NCBI RefSeq assembly: GCF_051020985.1
Contig: NW_027475143.1
Coordinates: forward strand, 186,001 to 250,000
Source of the DNA: Nomia melanderi
Taxonomy: Eukaryota; Arthropoda; Insecta; Hymenoptera; Halictidae
Direction: 5' to 3'
Length of the DNA: 64,000 bases
Position 1 is the stretch's first letter, and every line of letters begins with the position of its first letter. The position numbers were made by a program, and so were the translations under genes. The notes below the pieces were generated by a model. It did no database searches and was not told the DNA's origin. It saw only the letters and a list, made by a program, of their open reading frames with translations. Of this stretch, positions 1-13,700 are shown one piece after another.

Positions 1-419
1 GAACGACCTCGGACCACCAGGGGCCGAGAAAACCACAGTCTCATGGGGCCGGACACTCAGGGTCAGGGGAAAATCCAATATATATCTGGTGATATCTCGG
101 GTGCTATTAGAGATAGCGCAATAAACCAAAGTGAATTATCTGCAGGAGGCCCTGGCGCATGAAACTGTGCAACGGGAACGTCCTCGGACCACCAGGGGCC
201 GAGTAAACCACAGTCTCATGGGGCCGGACACTCAGGGTCAGGGGAAAATCCAATATATATCTGGTGATATCTCGGGTGCTATTAGAGATAGCGCAATAAA
301 CCAAAGTGAATTATCTGCAGGAGGCCCTGGCGCATGAATCTGTGCAACGGGAACGTCCTCGGACCACCAGGGGCCGAGTAAACCACAGTCTCATGGGGCC
401 GGACACTCAGGGTCAGGGT

Positions 420-1848
420 AAAATCCAATATATATCTGGTGATATCTCTGGTGCTCTTACAGATAGCGCAATAAATCAAAGTGCATTGTCCGTAGGAGGC
501 CCTGGCGCACGAATCTGTGCAGCGGGAACGACCTCGGACCAACATCGGCAGAGAAAACCACAGTCTCATGGGGTCGGACACTCAGGGTCAAGGAAAAATC
601 CAATATATATCTGGTGATATCTCGGGTACTATTAGAGATAGCGCAGTAAACCAAAGTGAATTATCTGCAGGAGGCACTGGCGCATGAATCTGAGCAGCGG
701 GAACATCCTCGGACCTCCAGGGGCCGAGACAACAACCGTCTCATGGGGCCGGACATTCAGGGTCAGGGTAAAATCAAATATATATCTGGTGATATCTCGG
801 GTGCTATTACAGATAGCGAAATAAATCAAAGTGCATTGTCTGTAGGAGGCCCTGGCGCATGAATCTGTGCAGCGGGAACGACCTCGGACCACCATCGCCA
901 GAGAAAACCACAGTCTCATGGGGTCGGTCACTCAGGGTCAGGGAAAAATCCAATATATATCTGGTGATATCTCGGGTGCTATTAGAGATAGCGCAATAAA
1001 CCAAAGTGCATTGTCTGTAGGAGGCCCTGGCGCATGAATCTGAGCAGCGGGAACGACCTCGGACCACCAGGGGCCGAGAAAACCACCGTCTCATGGGGCC
1101 GGACACTCAGGGTCAGGGGAAAATCCAATATATATCTGGTGATATCTCTGGTGCTATTACAGATAGCGCAATAAATCAAAGTGCATTGTCCGTAGGAGGC
1201 CCTGGCGCACGAATCTGTGCAGCGGGAACGACCTCGGACCAACATCGGCAGAGAAAACCACAGTCTCATGGGGTCGGACACTCAGGGTCAAGGAAAAATC
1301 CAATATATATCTGGTGATATCTCGGGTACTATTAGAGATAGCGCAGTAAACCAAAGTGAATTATCTGCAGGAGGCACTGGCGCATGAATCTGAGCAGCGG
1401 GAACATCCTCGGACCTCCAGGGGCCGAGACAACAACCGTCTCATGGGGCCGGACATTCAGGGTCAGGGTAAAATCAAATATATATCTGGTGATATCTCGG
1501 GTGCTATTACAGATAGCGAAATAAATCAAAGTGCATTGTCTGTAGGAGGCCCTGGCGCATGAATCTGTGCAGCGGGAACGACCTCGGACCACCATCGCCA
1601 GAGAAAACCACAGTCTCATGGGGTCGGACACTCAGGGTCAGGGAAAAATCCAATATATATCTGGTGATATCTCGGGTGCTATTAGAGATAGCGCAATAAA
1701 CCAAAGTGCATTGTCTGTAGGAGGCCCTGGCGCATGAATCTGAGCAGCGGGAACGACCTCGGACCACCAGGGGCCGAGAAAACCACCGTCTCATGGGGCC
1801 GGACACTCAGGGTCAGGGGAAAATCCAATATATATCTGGTGATATCTC
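420..1848 (+). repeat. 4-mer HOR, 700-bp unit, two copies
   Basis: Positions 420-1148 match 1120-1848 at a 700-bp offset (exactly four monomers). I found two mismatches on line-by-line comparison: c at 456 versus a at 1156, and t at 928 versus a at 1628. The four monomers carry rare variants, in order: CCAACATCGGCAGAG, ACATCCTCGGACCTCC with CAACAACC, and CCACCATCGCCAGAG. Similar four-monomer sets recur near 3945, 5695, 9370 and 11995, so this is a founding module of the left domain. Confidence 0.93.
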
Positions 1849-3217
1849 GGGTGCTATTAGATACAGCGCAATGAACCAAAGTGAATTATCTGCAGGGGGC
1901 CCTGGCGCATGAATCTGGGCAGCGGGAACGACCTCGGAACACCAGGGGCCGAGAAAACCACAGTCAAATGGGGCCGGACTCTCAGTGTCAGGGAAAATCC
2001 AATATATATCTGGTGATATCTCGGGTGCTATTAGATACAGCGCAATAAACCAAAGTGAATTATCTGCAGGAGGCCCTGGCGCATGAATCTGTGCAACGGG
2101 AACGACCTCGGACCACCAGGGGCCGAGAAAACCACAGTCTCATGGGGCCGGACACTCAGGGTCAGGGGAAAATCCAATATATATCTGGTGATATCTCGGT
2201 TGCTATTACAGATAGCGCAATAAATCAAAGTGCATTGTCTGGAGGAGGCCCTGGCACATGTATCTGGGCAGCGGGAACGACCTCGGACCACCAGGGGCCG
2301 AGAAAACCACAGTCTCATGGGGCCGGACACTCAGGGTCAGGGGAAAATCCAATATATATCTGGTGATATCTCGGCTGCTATTACCGATAGCGCAATAAAT
2401 CAAAGTGAATTATCTGCAGCAGGCCCTGGCGCATGAATCTGTGCAACGGGAACGACCTCGGACCACCAGGGGCCGAGAAAACCACAGTCTCATGGGGCCG
2501 GACACTCAGGGCCAGGGAAAAATCCAATATATATCTGGTGATATCTTAGGTGCTATTAGAGATAGCGCAATAAACCAAAGTGAATTATCAGCAGGACGCC
2601 CTGCCGCATGAATCTGTGCAACGGGAACCACCTCGGACCACCAGGGGCCGAGAAAACCACAGTCTCATGGGGCCGGACACTCAGGGTCAGGGTAAAATCC
2701 AATATATATCTGGTGATATCTCGGGTGCTATTACAGATAGCGAAATAAATCAAAGTGCATTGTCTGTAGAAGGCCCTGGCGCATGAATCTGTGCAGCGGG
2801 AACGACCTCGGACCACCAGGGGCCGAGAAAACCACAGTCCCATGGGGTCGGACACTCAGGGTCAGGGGAAAATCCAATATATATCTGGTGATATCTCGGG
2901 TGCTATTAGCGATAGCGCAATAAACCAAAGTGAATTATCTGCAGGAGGCCCTGGCGCATGAATCTGGGCAGCGGGAACGACCTCGGACCACCAGGGGCCG
3001 AGAAAACCACAGTCAAATGGGGCCGGACACTCAGGGTCAGGGAAAATCCAATATATATCTGGTGATATCTCGGGTGCTATTAGATACAGCACAATAAACC
3101 AAAGTGAATTATCTGCAGGAGGCCCTGGCGCATGAATCTGGGCAGCGGGAACGACCTCGGACCACCAGGGGCCGAGAAAACCACAGTCAAATGGGGCCGG
3201 ACACTCAGTGTCAGGGA
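1849..3217 (+). repeat. Mosaic satellite stretch without a regular HOR
   Basis: About eight monomers of mixed haplotype. Three monomers (near 1974, 3013 and 3187) carry CAGTCAAATGGGG instead of CAGTCTCATGGGG. The pair at about 2862-3092 reappears unchanged at about 4785-5015, a 1,923-bp offset, so the stretch is a patchwork of blocks found elsewhere. No gene or non-satellite DNA is present. Confidence 0.85.
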
Positions 3218-3960
3218 AAATCCAATATATATCTGGTGATATCTCGGGTGCTATTAGAGACAGCGCAATAAACCAAAGTGAATTATCTGCAGGAGGCCCT
3301 GGCGCATGAATCTGTGCAACGGGAACGTCCTCGGACCACCAGGGGCCGAGTAAACCACAGTCTCATGGGGCCGGACACTCAGGGTCAGGGGAAAATCCAA
3401 TATATATCTGGTGATATCTCGGGTGCTATTAGAGATAGCGCAATAAATCAAAGTGCATTGTCTGTAGGAGGCCCTGGCGCATGAATCTGTGCAGCGGGAA
3501 CCACCTCGGACCACCAGGGTCCGAGAAAGTCACAGTCTCATGGGGCCGGACACTCAGGGTCAGGGGAAAATCCAATATATATCTGGTGATATCTCGGGTG
3601 CTATTAGAGACAGCGCAATAAACCAAAGTGAATTATCTGCAGGAGGCCCTGGCGCATGAATCTGTGCAACGGGAACGTCCTCGGACCACCAGGGGCCGAG
3701 TAAACCACAGTCTCATGGGGCCGGACACTCAGGGTCAGGGGAAAATCCAATATATATCTGGTGATATCTCGGGTGCTATTAGAGATAGCGCAATAAATCA
3801 AAGTGCATTGTCTGTAGGAGGCCCTGGCGCATGAATCTGTGCAGCGGGAACCACCTCGGACCACCAGGGTCCGAGAAAGTCACAGTCTCATGGGGCCGGA
3901 CACTCAGGGTCAGGGGAAAATCCAATATATATCTGGTGATATCTCGGGTGCTATTAGAGA
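3218..3960 (+). repeat. Dimer duplication, 350-bp unit, about 2.1 copies
   Basis: Positions 3218-3610 match 3568-3960 at 350 bp. The dimer pairs a monomer with GAGTAAACC and GGGAACGTCCTCGG with one carrying AGGGTCCGAGAAAGTCACAG. The first monomer type is also seen at about 130-400, near the left edge. Confidence 0.88.
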
Positions 3961-4936
3961 TAGCGCAATAAACCAAAGTGAATTATCTGCAGGAGGTCCT
4001 GGCGCATGAAACAGTGCAACGGGAACGACCTCGGACCACCAGGCGCCGAGAAAACCACAGTCTCATGGGGCCGGACACTCAGGGTCAGGGGAAAATCCAA
4101 TATATATCTGGTGATATCTCGGGTGCTATTAGAGATAGCGCAATAAATCAAAGTGCATTGTCTGTAGGAGGCCCTGGCGCATGAATCTGTGCAGCGGGAA
4201 CGACCTCGGACCAACATCGGCAGAGAAAACCGCAGTCTCATGGGGTCGGACACTCAGGGTCAGGGAAAAATCCAATATATATCTGGTGATATATCGGGTA
4301 CTATTAGAGATAGCGCAGTAAACCAAAGTGAATTATCTGCAGGAGGCACTGGCGCATGAATCTGAGCAGCGGGAACATCCTCGGACCTCCAGGGGCCGAG
4401 ACAACCACCGTCTCATGGGGCCGGACACTCAGGGTCAGGGTAAAAACCAATATATATCTGGTGATATCTCGGGTGCTATTACAGATAGCGAAATAAATCA
4501 AAGTGCATTGTCTGTAGGAGGCCCTGGCGCATGAATCTGTGCAGCGGGAACGACCTCGGACCACCATCGCCAGAGAAAACCACAGTCTCATGGGGTCGGA
4601 CACTCAGGGTCAGGGAAAAATCCAATATATATCTTGTGATATCTCGGGTGCTATTAGAGATAGCGCAATAAACCAAAGTGCATTGTCTGTAGGAGGCCCT
4701 GGCGCATGAATCTGAGCAGCGGGAACGACCTCGGACCACCAGGGGCCGAGAAAACCACCGTCTCATGGGGCCGGACACTCAGGGTCAGGGGAAAATCCAA
4801 TATATATCTGGTGATATCTCGGGTGCTATTAGCGATAGCGCAATAAACCAAAGTGAATTATCTGCAGGAGGCCCTGGCGCATGAATCTGGGCAGCGGGAA
4901 CGACCTCGGACCACCAGGGGCCGAGAAAACCACAGT
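3945..4936 (+). repeat. Block Q, copy (matches 5695-6686 at 1,750 bp)
   Basis: About 990 bp match 5695-6686 at exactly ten monomers. I noticed two differences: g at 4232 in AACCGCAG versus a at 5982, and TATCTTGTG near 4634 versus TATCTGGTG near 6384. It contains the CCAACATCGGCAGAG / CATCCTCGGACCTCC / CCACCATCGCCAGAG series of the 4-mer, preceded by a monomer with CATGAAACAGTGCAACGGG and CCAGGCGCCGAG. Confidence 0.88.
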
Positions 4937-5034
4937 CAAATGGGGCCGGACACTCAGGGTCAGGGAAAATCCAATATATATCTGGTGATATCTCGGGTGC
5001 TATTAGATACAGCACAATAAACCAAAGTGAATTA

Positions 5035-5690
5035 TCTGCAGGAGGCCCTGGCGCATGCATCTGTGCAGCGGGAACGACCTAGGACCACCAGGGGCCGAGA
5101 AAACCACCGTCTCATGGGGCCGGACACTCAGGGTCAGGGTAAAATCCAATATATATCTGGTGATATCTCTGGTGCTATTACAGATAGCGCAATAAATCAA
5201 AGTGCATTGTCTGTAGGAGGCCCTGATGGATGAATCTGTGCAGCGGGAACGACCTCGGACCACCAGGGGCCGAGAAAACCACGCGTCTCATGGGGCCGGG
5301 CACTCAGGGTCAGTGAAAAATCCAATATATATCTGGTGATATCTCTGGTGCTATTACAGATAGCGCAATAAATCGAAGTGCATTGTCTGTAGGAGGCCCT
5401 GGCACATGAATCTGTGCAGCGGGAACGACCTCGGACCACCAGGGGCCGAGAAAACTACAGTCTCATGGGGCCTGACACTCAGGGTCAGGGAAAAATCCAA
5501 TATATATCTGGTGATATCCCGGGTGCTATTACAGATAGCGCAATAAATCAAAGTGCATTGTCTGTAGGAGGCCCTGGTGCATAAATGTGGCCAGCGGGAA
5601 CGACCTCGGACCACCAGGGGCCGAGAAAACCTCCGTCTCATGGGGCCGGAAACTCAGGGTCAGGGGAAAATCCAATATTTATCTGGTGAT
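5035..5690 (+). repeat. Block R, copy (matches 7136-7791 at 2,101 bp)
   Basis: Marked by ACCTAGGACC, by CCCTGATGGATGAATC, and by a one-base insertion giving AACCACGCGTCTCATGG. All are repeated 2,101 bp downstream (twelve monomers plus one base). The match breaks at 5691 (GATATCCCGGG versus GATATCTCGGG). Confidence 0.87.
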
Positions 5691-5694
5691 ATCC

Positions 5695-6686
5695 CGGGTG
5701 CTATTAGAGATAGCGCAATAAACCAAAGTGAATTATCTGCAGGAGGTCCTGGCGCATGAAACAGTGCAACGGGAACGACCTCGGACCACCAGGCGCCGAG
5801 AAAACCACAGTCTCATGGGGCCGGACACTCAGGGTCAGGGGAAAATCCAATATATATCTGGTGATATCTCGGGTGCTATTAGAGATAGCGCAATAAATCA
5901 AAGTGCATTGTCTGTAGGAGGCCCTGGCGCATGAATCTGTGCAGCGGGAACGACCTCGGACCAACATCGGCAGAGAAAACCACAGTCTCATGGGGTCGGA
6001 CACTCAGGGTCAGGGAAAAATCCAATATATATCTGGTGATATATCGGGTACTATTAGAGATAGCGCAGTAAACCAAAGTGAATTATCTGCAGGAGGCACT
6101 GGCGCATGAATCTGAGCAGCGGGAACATCCTCGGACCTCCAGGGGCCGAGACAACCACCGTCTCATGGGGCCGGACACTCAGGGTCAGGGTAAAAACCAA
6201 TATATATCTGGTGATATCTCGGGTGCTATTACAGATAGCGAAATAAATCAAAGTGCATTGTCTGTAGGAGGCCCTGGCGCATGAATCTGTGCAGCGGGAA
6301 CGACCTCGGACCACCATCGCCAGAGAAAACCACAGTCTCATGGGGTCGGACACTCAGGGTCAGGGAAAAATCCAATATATATCTGGTGATATCTCGGGTG
6401 CTATTAGAGATAGCGCAATAAACCAAAGTGCATTGTCTGTAGGAGGCCCTGGCGCATGAATCTGAGCAGCGGGAACGACCTCGGACCACCAGGGGCCGAG
6501 AAAACCACCGTCTCATGGGGCCGGACACTCAGGGTCAGGGGAAAATCCAATATATATCTGGTGATATCTCGGGTGCTATTAGCGATAGCGCAATAAACCA
6601 AAGTGAATTATCTGCAGGAGGCCCTGGCGCATGAATCTGGGCAGCGGGAACGACCTCGGACCACCAGGGGCCGAGAAAACCACAGT
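5695..6686 (+). repeat. Block Q, second copy
   Basis: Partner of 3945-4936. It ends where the earlier copy goes on with CAGTCAAATGGGG while this one has CAGTCTCATGGGG. The same series is later incorporated into the 15-mer HOR (near 9370 and 11995). Confidence 0.88.
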
Positions 6687-7135
6687 CTCATGGGGCCGGA
6701 CACTCAGGGTCAGGGGAAAATCCAATATATATCTGGTGATATCTCGGGTGCTATTAGAGATAGCGCAATAAATCAAAGTGCATTGTCTGTAGGAGGCCCT
6801 GGCGCATGAATCTGTGCAGCGGGAACCACCTCGGACCACCAGGGTCCGAGAAAGTCACAGTCTCATGGGGCCGGACACTCAGGGTCAGGGGAAAATCCAA
6901 TATATATCTGGTGATATCTCGGGTGCTATTAGAGATAGCGCAATAAACCAAAGTGAATTATCTGCAGGAGGTCCTGGCGCATGAAACAGTGCAACGGGAA
7001 CGACCTCGGACCACCAGGCGCCGAGAAAACCACAGTCTCATGGGGCCGGACACTCAGGGTCAGGGGAAAATCCAATATATATCTGGTGATATCTCGGGTG
7101 CTATTAGCGATAGCACAATAAACCAAAGTGAATTA

Positions 7136-7791
7136 TCTGCAGGAGGCCCTGGCGCATGCATCTGTGCAGCGGGAACGACCTAGGACCACCAGGGGCCGAG
7201 AAAACCACCGTCTCATGGGGCCGGACACTCAGGGTCAGGGTAAAATCCAATATATATCTGGTGATATCTCTGGTGCTATTACAGATAGCGCAATAAATCA
7301 AAGTGCATTGTCTGTAGGAGGCCCTGATGGATGAATCTGTGCAGCGGGAACGACCTCGGACCACCAGGGGCCGAGAAAACCACGCGTCTCATGGGGCCGG
7401 GCACTCAGGGTCAGTGAAAAATCCAATATATATCTGGTGATATCTCTGGTGCTATTACAGATAGCGCAATAAATCGAAGTGCATTGTCTGTAGGAGGCCC
7501 TGGCACATGAATCTGTGCAGCGGGAACGACCTCGGACCACCAGGGGCCGAGAAAACTACAGTCTCATGGGGCCTGACACTCAGGGTCAGGGAAAAATCCA
7601 ATATATATCTGGTGATATCCCGGGTGCTATTACAGATAGCGCAATAAATCAAAGTGCATTGTCTGTAGGAGGCCCTGGTGCATAAATGTGGCCAGCGGGA
7701 ACGACCTCGGACCACCAGGGGCCGAGAAAACCTCCGTCTCATGGGGCCGGAAACTCAGGGTCAGGGGAAAATCCAATATTTATCTGGTGAT
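7136..7791 (+). repeat. Block R, second copy
   Basis: Partner of 5035-5690. Its last part (from 7508) is also the beginning of the 15-mer HOR, so block R supplied one edge of the later amplification. Confidence 0.87.
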
Positions 7792-10700
7792 ATCTCGGGT
7801 GCTATTACAGATAGCGCAATAAATCAAAGTGCATTGTCTGTAGGAGGCCCTGGCGCACGAATCTGTGCGGCGGGAACGACCTCGGACCACCAGGGGCCGA
7901 GACAACCACCGTCTCATGGGGCCGCACACTCAGGGTCAGGGAAAAATCCAATATATATCTGGTGATATCCCGGGTGCTATTACAGATAGCGCAATAAATC
8001 AAAGTGTATTGTCTGTAGGAGGCCCTGGCGCATGAATCTGTGCAGCGGGAACTACCTCGGACCACCAGGGGCCGAGAAAACCACCGTCTCATGGGGCCGG
8101 ACACTCAGGGTCAGGGGAAAATCCAATATATATCTGGTGATATCTCGGGTGCTATTAGAGATAGCGCCATAAACCAAAGTGAATTATCTACAGGAGGCCC
8201 TGGCGCATGAAACTGTTTAACGGGAATGACCTCGGACCACCAGGGGCCGAAAAAACCACAGTCTCATGGGGCAAGACACTCAGGGTCAGGGGAAAATCCA
8301 ATATATATCTGGTGATATCTCGGGTGATATTACAGATGGCGCAATAAATCAAAGTGCATTGTCTGCAGGAGGCCCTGGCGCATGAATCTGGGCAGCGGGA
8401 ACGACCTCGGATCACCAGGGGCCGAGAGAACCACCATCTCATGGGGCCGGACACTCAGGGTCAGGGGAAAATCCAATATATTTCTGGTGATATCTCGGGT
8501 GCTATTAGAGATAGCGCAATAAATCAAAGTACTTTGTCTGCGGGAGGCCCTGGCGCATGAATCTGTGCAGCGGCAACGGCCTCGGATCACCAGGGGCCGA
8601 GAGAACCACCATCTCATGGGGCCGGACACTCAGGGTCAGGGAAAAATCCAATATATATCTGGTGATATCTTGGGTGCTATTAGAGATAGCGCAATAAACC
8701 AAAGTGAATTATCTGTAGGAGGCCCTGGCGCATGCATCTGTGCAGCGGGAACGACCTCCGACCACCAGGGGCCGAGACAACCACCGTCTCATGGGGCCGG
8801 ACACTGAGGGCCAGGGGAAAATCCAATATATATCTGGTGATATCTCGGGTGCTATTGCAGATAGCACAATAAACCAAAGTGAATTATCTGCAGGAGGCCC
8901 TGGCGCATGAATCTGGCCAGCGGGAACGACCTCGGACCACCAGGGGCCGAGAAAACCACAGTCTCATGGGGCCGGACACTCAGGGTCAGGGAAAAATCCA
9001 ATATATATCTGGTGATATCTCGGGTGCTATTAGAGATAGCGCAATAAACCATAGTGAATTATCTGCAGGAGGTCCTGGCGCATGAAACAGTGCAACGGGA
9101 ACGACCTCGGACCACCAGGCGCCGAGAAAACCACAGTCTCATGGGGCCGGACACTCAGGGTCAGGGGAAAATCCAATATATATCTGGTGATATCTCGGGT
9201 GCTATTAGAGATAGCGCAATAAATCAAAGTGCATTGTCTGTAGGAGGCCCTGGTGCATAAATGTGGCCAGCGGGAACGACCTCGGACCACCAGGGGCCGA
9301 GAAAACCTCCGTCTCATGGGGCCGGAAACTCAGGGTCAGGGGAAAATCCAATATTTATCTGGTGATATCCCGGGTGCTATTAGAGATAGCGCAATAAACC
9401 AAAGTGAATTATCTGCAGGAGGTCCTGGCGCATGAAACAGTGCAACGGGAACGACCTCGGACCACCAGGCGCCGAGAAAACCACAGTCTCATGGGGCCGG
9501 ACACTCAGGGTCAGGGGAAAATCCAATATATATCTGGTGATATCTCGGGTGCTATTAGAGATAGCGCAATAAATCAAAGTGCATTGTCTGTAGGAGGCCC
9601 TGGCGCATGAATCTGTGCAGCGGGAACGACCTCGGACCAACATCGGCAGAGAAAACCACAGTCTCATGGGGTCGGACACTCAGGGTCAGGGAAAAATCCA
9701 ATATATATCTGGTGATATATCGGGTACTATTAGAGATAGCGCAGTAAACCAAAGTGAATTATCTGCAGGAGGCACTGGCGCATGAATCTGAGCAGCGGGA
9801 ACATCCTCGGACCTCCAGGGGCCGAGACAACCACCGTCTCATGGGGCCGGACACTCAGGGTCAGGGTAAAAACCAATATATATCTGGTGATATCTCGGGT
9901 GCTATTACAGATAGCGAAATAAATCAAAGTGCATTGTCTGTAGGAGGCCCTGGCGCATGAATCTGTGCAGCGGGAACGACCTCGGACCACCATCGCCAGA
10001 GAAAACCACAGTCTCATGGGGTCGGACACTCAGGGTCAGGGAAAAATCCAATATATATCTGGTGATATCTCGGGTGCTATTAGAGATAGCGCAATAAACC
10101 AAAGTGCATTGTCTGTAGGAGGCCCTGGCGCATGAATCTGTGCAGCGGGAACGACCTCGGACCACCAGGGGCCGAGAAAACTACAGTCTCATGGGGCCTG
10201 ACACTCAGGGTCAGGGAAAAATCCAATATATATCTGGTGATATCCCGGGTGCTATTACAGATAGCGCAATAAATCAAAGTGCATTGTCTGTAGGAGGCCC
10301 TGGTGCATAAATGTGGCCAGCGGGAACGACCTCGGACCACCAGGGGCCGAGAAAACCTCCGTCTCATGGGGCCGGAAACTCAGGGTCAGGGGAAAATCCA
10401 ATATTTATCTGGTGATATCTCGGGTGCTATTACAGATAGCGCAATAAATCAAAGTGCATTGTCTGTAGGAGGCCCTGGCGCACGAATCTGTGCGGCGGGA
10501 ACGACCTCGGACCACCAGGGGCCGAGACAACCACCGTCTCATGGGGCCGCACACTCAGGGTCAGGGAAAAATCCAATATATATCTGGTGATATCCCGGGT
10601 GCTATTACAGATAGCGCAATAAATCAAAGTGTATTGTCTGTAGGAGGCCCTGGCGCATGAATCTGTGCAGCGGGAACTACCTCGGACCACCAGGGGCCGA

Positions 10701-13700
10701 GAAAACCACCGTCTCATGGGGCCGGACACTCAGGGTCAGGGGAAAATCCAATATATATCTGGTGATATCTCGGGTGCTATTAGAGATAGCGCCATAAACC
10801 AAAGTGAATTATCTACAGGAGGCCCTGGCGCATGAAACTGTTTAACGGGAATGACCTCGGACCACCAGGGGCCGAAAAAACCACAGTCTCATGGGGCAAG
10901 ACACTCAGGGTCAGGGGAAAATCCAATATATATCTGGTGATATCTCGGGTGATATTACAGATGGCGCAATAAATCAAAGTGCATTGTCTGCAGGAGGCCC
11001 TGGCGCATGAATCTGGGCAGCGGGAACGACCTCGGATCACCAGGGGCCGAGAGAACCACCATCTCATGGGGCCGGACACTCAGGGTCAGGGGAAAATCCA
11101 ATATATTTCTGGTGATATCTCGGGTGCTATTAGAGATAGCGCAATAAATCAAAGTACTTTGTCTGCGGGAGGCCCTGGCGCATGAATCTGTGCAGCGGCA
11201 ACGGCCTCGGATCACCAGGGGCCGAGAGAACCACCATCTCATGGGGCCGGACACTCAGGGTCAGGGAAAAATCCAATATATATCTGGTGATATCTTGGGT
11301 GCTATTAGAGATAGCGCAATAAACCAAAGTGAATTATCTGTAGGAGGCCCTGGCGCATGCATCTGTGCAGCGGGAACGACCTCCGACCACCAGGGGCCGA
11401 GACAACCACCGTCTCATGGGGCCGGACACTGAGGGCCAGGGGAAAATCCAATATATATCTGGTGATATCTCGGGTGCTATTGCAGATAGCACAATAAACC
11501 AAAGTGAATTATCTGCAGGAGGCCCTGGCGCATGAATCTGGCCAGCGGGAACGACCTCGGACCACCAGGGGCCGAGAAAACCACAGTCTCATGGGGCCGG
11601 ACACTCAGGGTCAGGGAAAAATCCAATATATATCTGGTGATATCTCGGGTGCTATTAGAGATAGCGCAATAAACCATAGTGAATTATCTGCAGGAGGTCC
11701 TGGCGCATGAAACAGTGCAACGGGAACGACCTCGGACCACCAGGCGCCGAGAAAACCACAGTCTCATGGGGCCGGACACTCAGGGTCAGGGGAAAATCCA
11801 ATATATATCTGGTGATATCTCGGGTGCTATTAGAGATAGCGCAATAAATCAAAGTGCATTGTCTGTAGGAGGCCCTGGTGCATAAATGTGGCCAGCGGGA
11901 ACGACCTCGGACCACCAGGGGCCGAGAAAACCTCCGTCTCATGGGGCCGGAAACTCAGGGTCAGGGGAAAATCCAATATTTATCTGGTGATATCCCGGGT
12001 GCTATTAGAGATAGCGCAATAAACCAAAGTGAATTATCTGCAGGAGGTCCTGGCGCATGAAACAGTGCAACGGGAACGACCTCGGACCACCAGGCGCCGA
12101 GAAAACCACAGTCTCATGGGGCCGGACACTCAGGGTCAGGGGAAAATCCAATATATATCTGGTGATATCTCGGGTGCTATTAGAGATAGCGCAATAAATC
12201 AAAGTGCATTGTCTGTAGGAGGCCCTGGCGCATGAATCTGTGCAGCGGGAACGACCTCGGACCAACATCGGCAGAGAAAACCACAGTCTCATGGGGTCGG
12301 ACACTCAGGGTCAGGGAAAAATCCAATATATATCTGGTGATATATCGGGTACTATTAGAGATAGCGCAGTAAACCAAAGTGAATTATCTGCAGGAGGCAC
12401 TGGCGCATGAATCTGAGCAGCGGGAACATCCTCGGACCTCCAGGGGCCGAGACAACCACCGTCTCATGGGGCCGGACACTCAGGGTCAGGGTAAAAACCA
12501 ATATATATCTGGTGATATCTCGGGTGCTATTACAGATAGCGAAATAAATCAAAGTGCATTGTCTGTAGGAGGCCCTGGCGCATGAATCTGTGCAGCGGGA
12601 ACGACCTCGGACCACCATCGCCAGAGAAAACCACAGTCTCATGGGGTCGGACACTCAGGGTCAGGGAAAAATCCAATATATATCTGGTGATATCTCGGGT
12701 GCTATTAGAGATAGCGCAATAAACCAAAGTGCATTGTCTGTAGGAGGCCCTGGCGCATGAATCTGTGCAGCGGGAACGACCTCGGACCACCAGGGGCCGA
12801 GAAAACTACAGTCTCATGGGGCCTGACACTCAGGGTCAGGGAAAAATCCAATATATATCTGGTGATATCCCGGGTGCTATTACAGATAGCGCAATAAATC
12901 AAAGTGCATTGTCTGTAGGAGGCCCTGGTGCATAAATGTGGCCAGCGGGAACGACCTCGGACCACCAGGGGCCGAGAAAACCTCCGTCTCATGGGGCCGG
13001 AAACTCAGGGTCAGGGGAAAATCCAATATTTATCTGGTGATATCTCGGGTGCTATTACAGATAGCGCAATAAATCAAAGTGCATTGTCTGTAGGAGGCCC
13101 TGGCGCACGAATCTGTGCGGCGGGAACGACCTCGGACCACCAGGGGCCGAGACAACCACCGTCTCATGGGGCCGCACACTCAGGGTCAGGGAAAAATCCA
13201 ATATATATCTGGTGATATCCCGGGTGCTATTACAGATAGCGCAATAAATCAAAGTGTATTGTCTGTAGGAGGCCCTGGCGCATGAATCTGTGCAGCGGGA
13301 ACTACCTCGGACCACCAGGGGCCGAGAAAACCACCGTCTCATGGGGCCGGACACTCAGGGTCAGGGGAAAATCCAATATATATCTGGTGATATCTCGGGT
13401 GCTATTAGAGATAGCGCCATAAACCAAAGTGAATTATCTACAGGAGGCCCTGGCGCATGAAACTGTTTAACGGGAATGACCTCGGACCACCAGGGGCCGA
13501 AAAAACCACAGTCTCATGGGGCAAGACACTCAGGGTCAGGGGAAAATCCAATATATATCTGGTGATATCTCGGGTGATATTACAGATGGCGCAATAAATC
13601 AAAGTGCATTGTCTGCAGGAGGCCCTGGCGCATGAATCTGGGCAGCGGGAACGACCTCGGATCACCAGGGGCCGAGAGAACCACCATCTCATGGGGCCGG

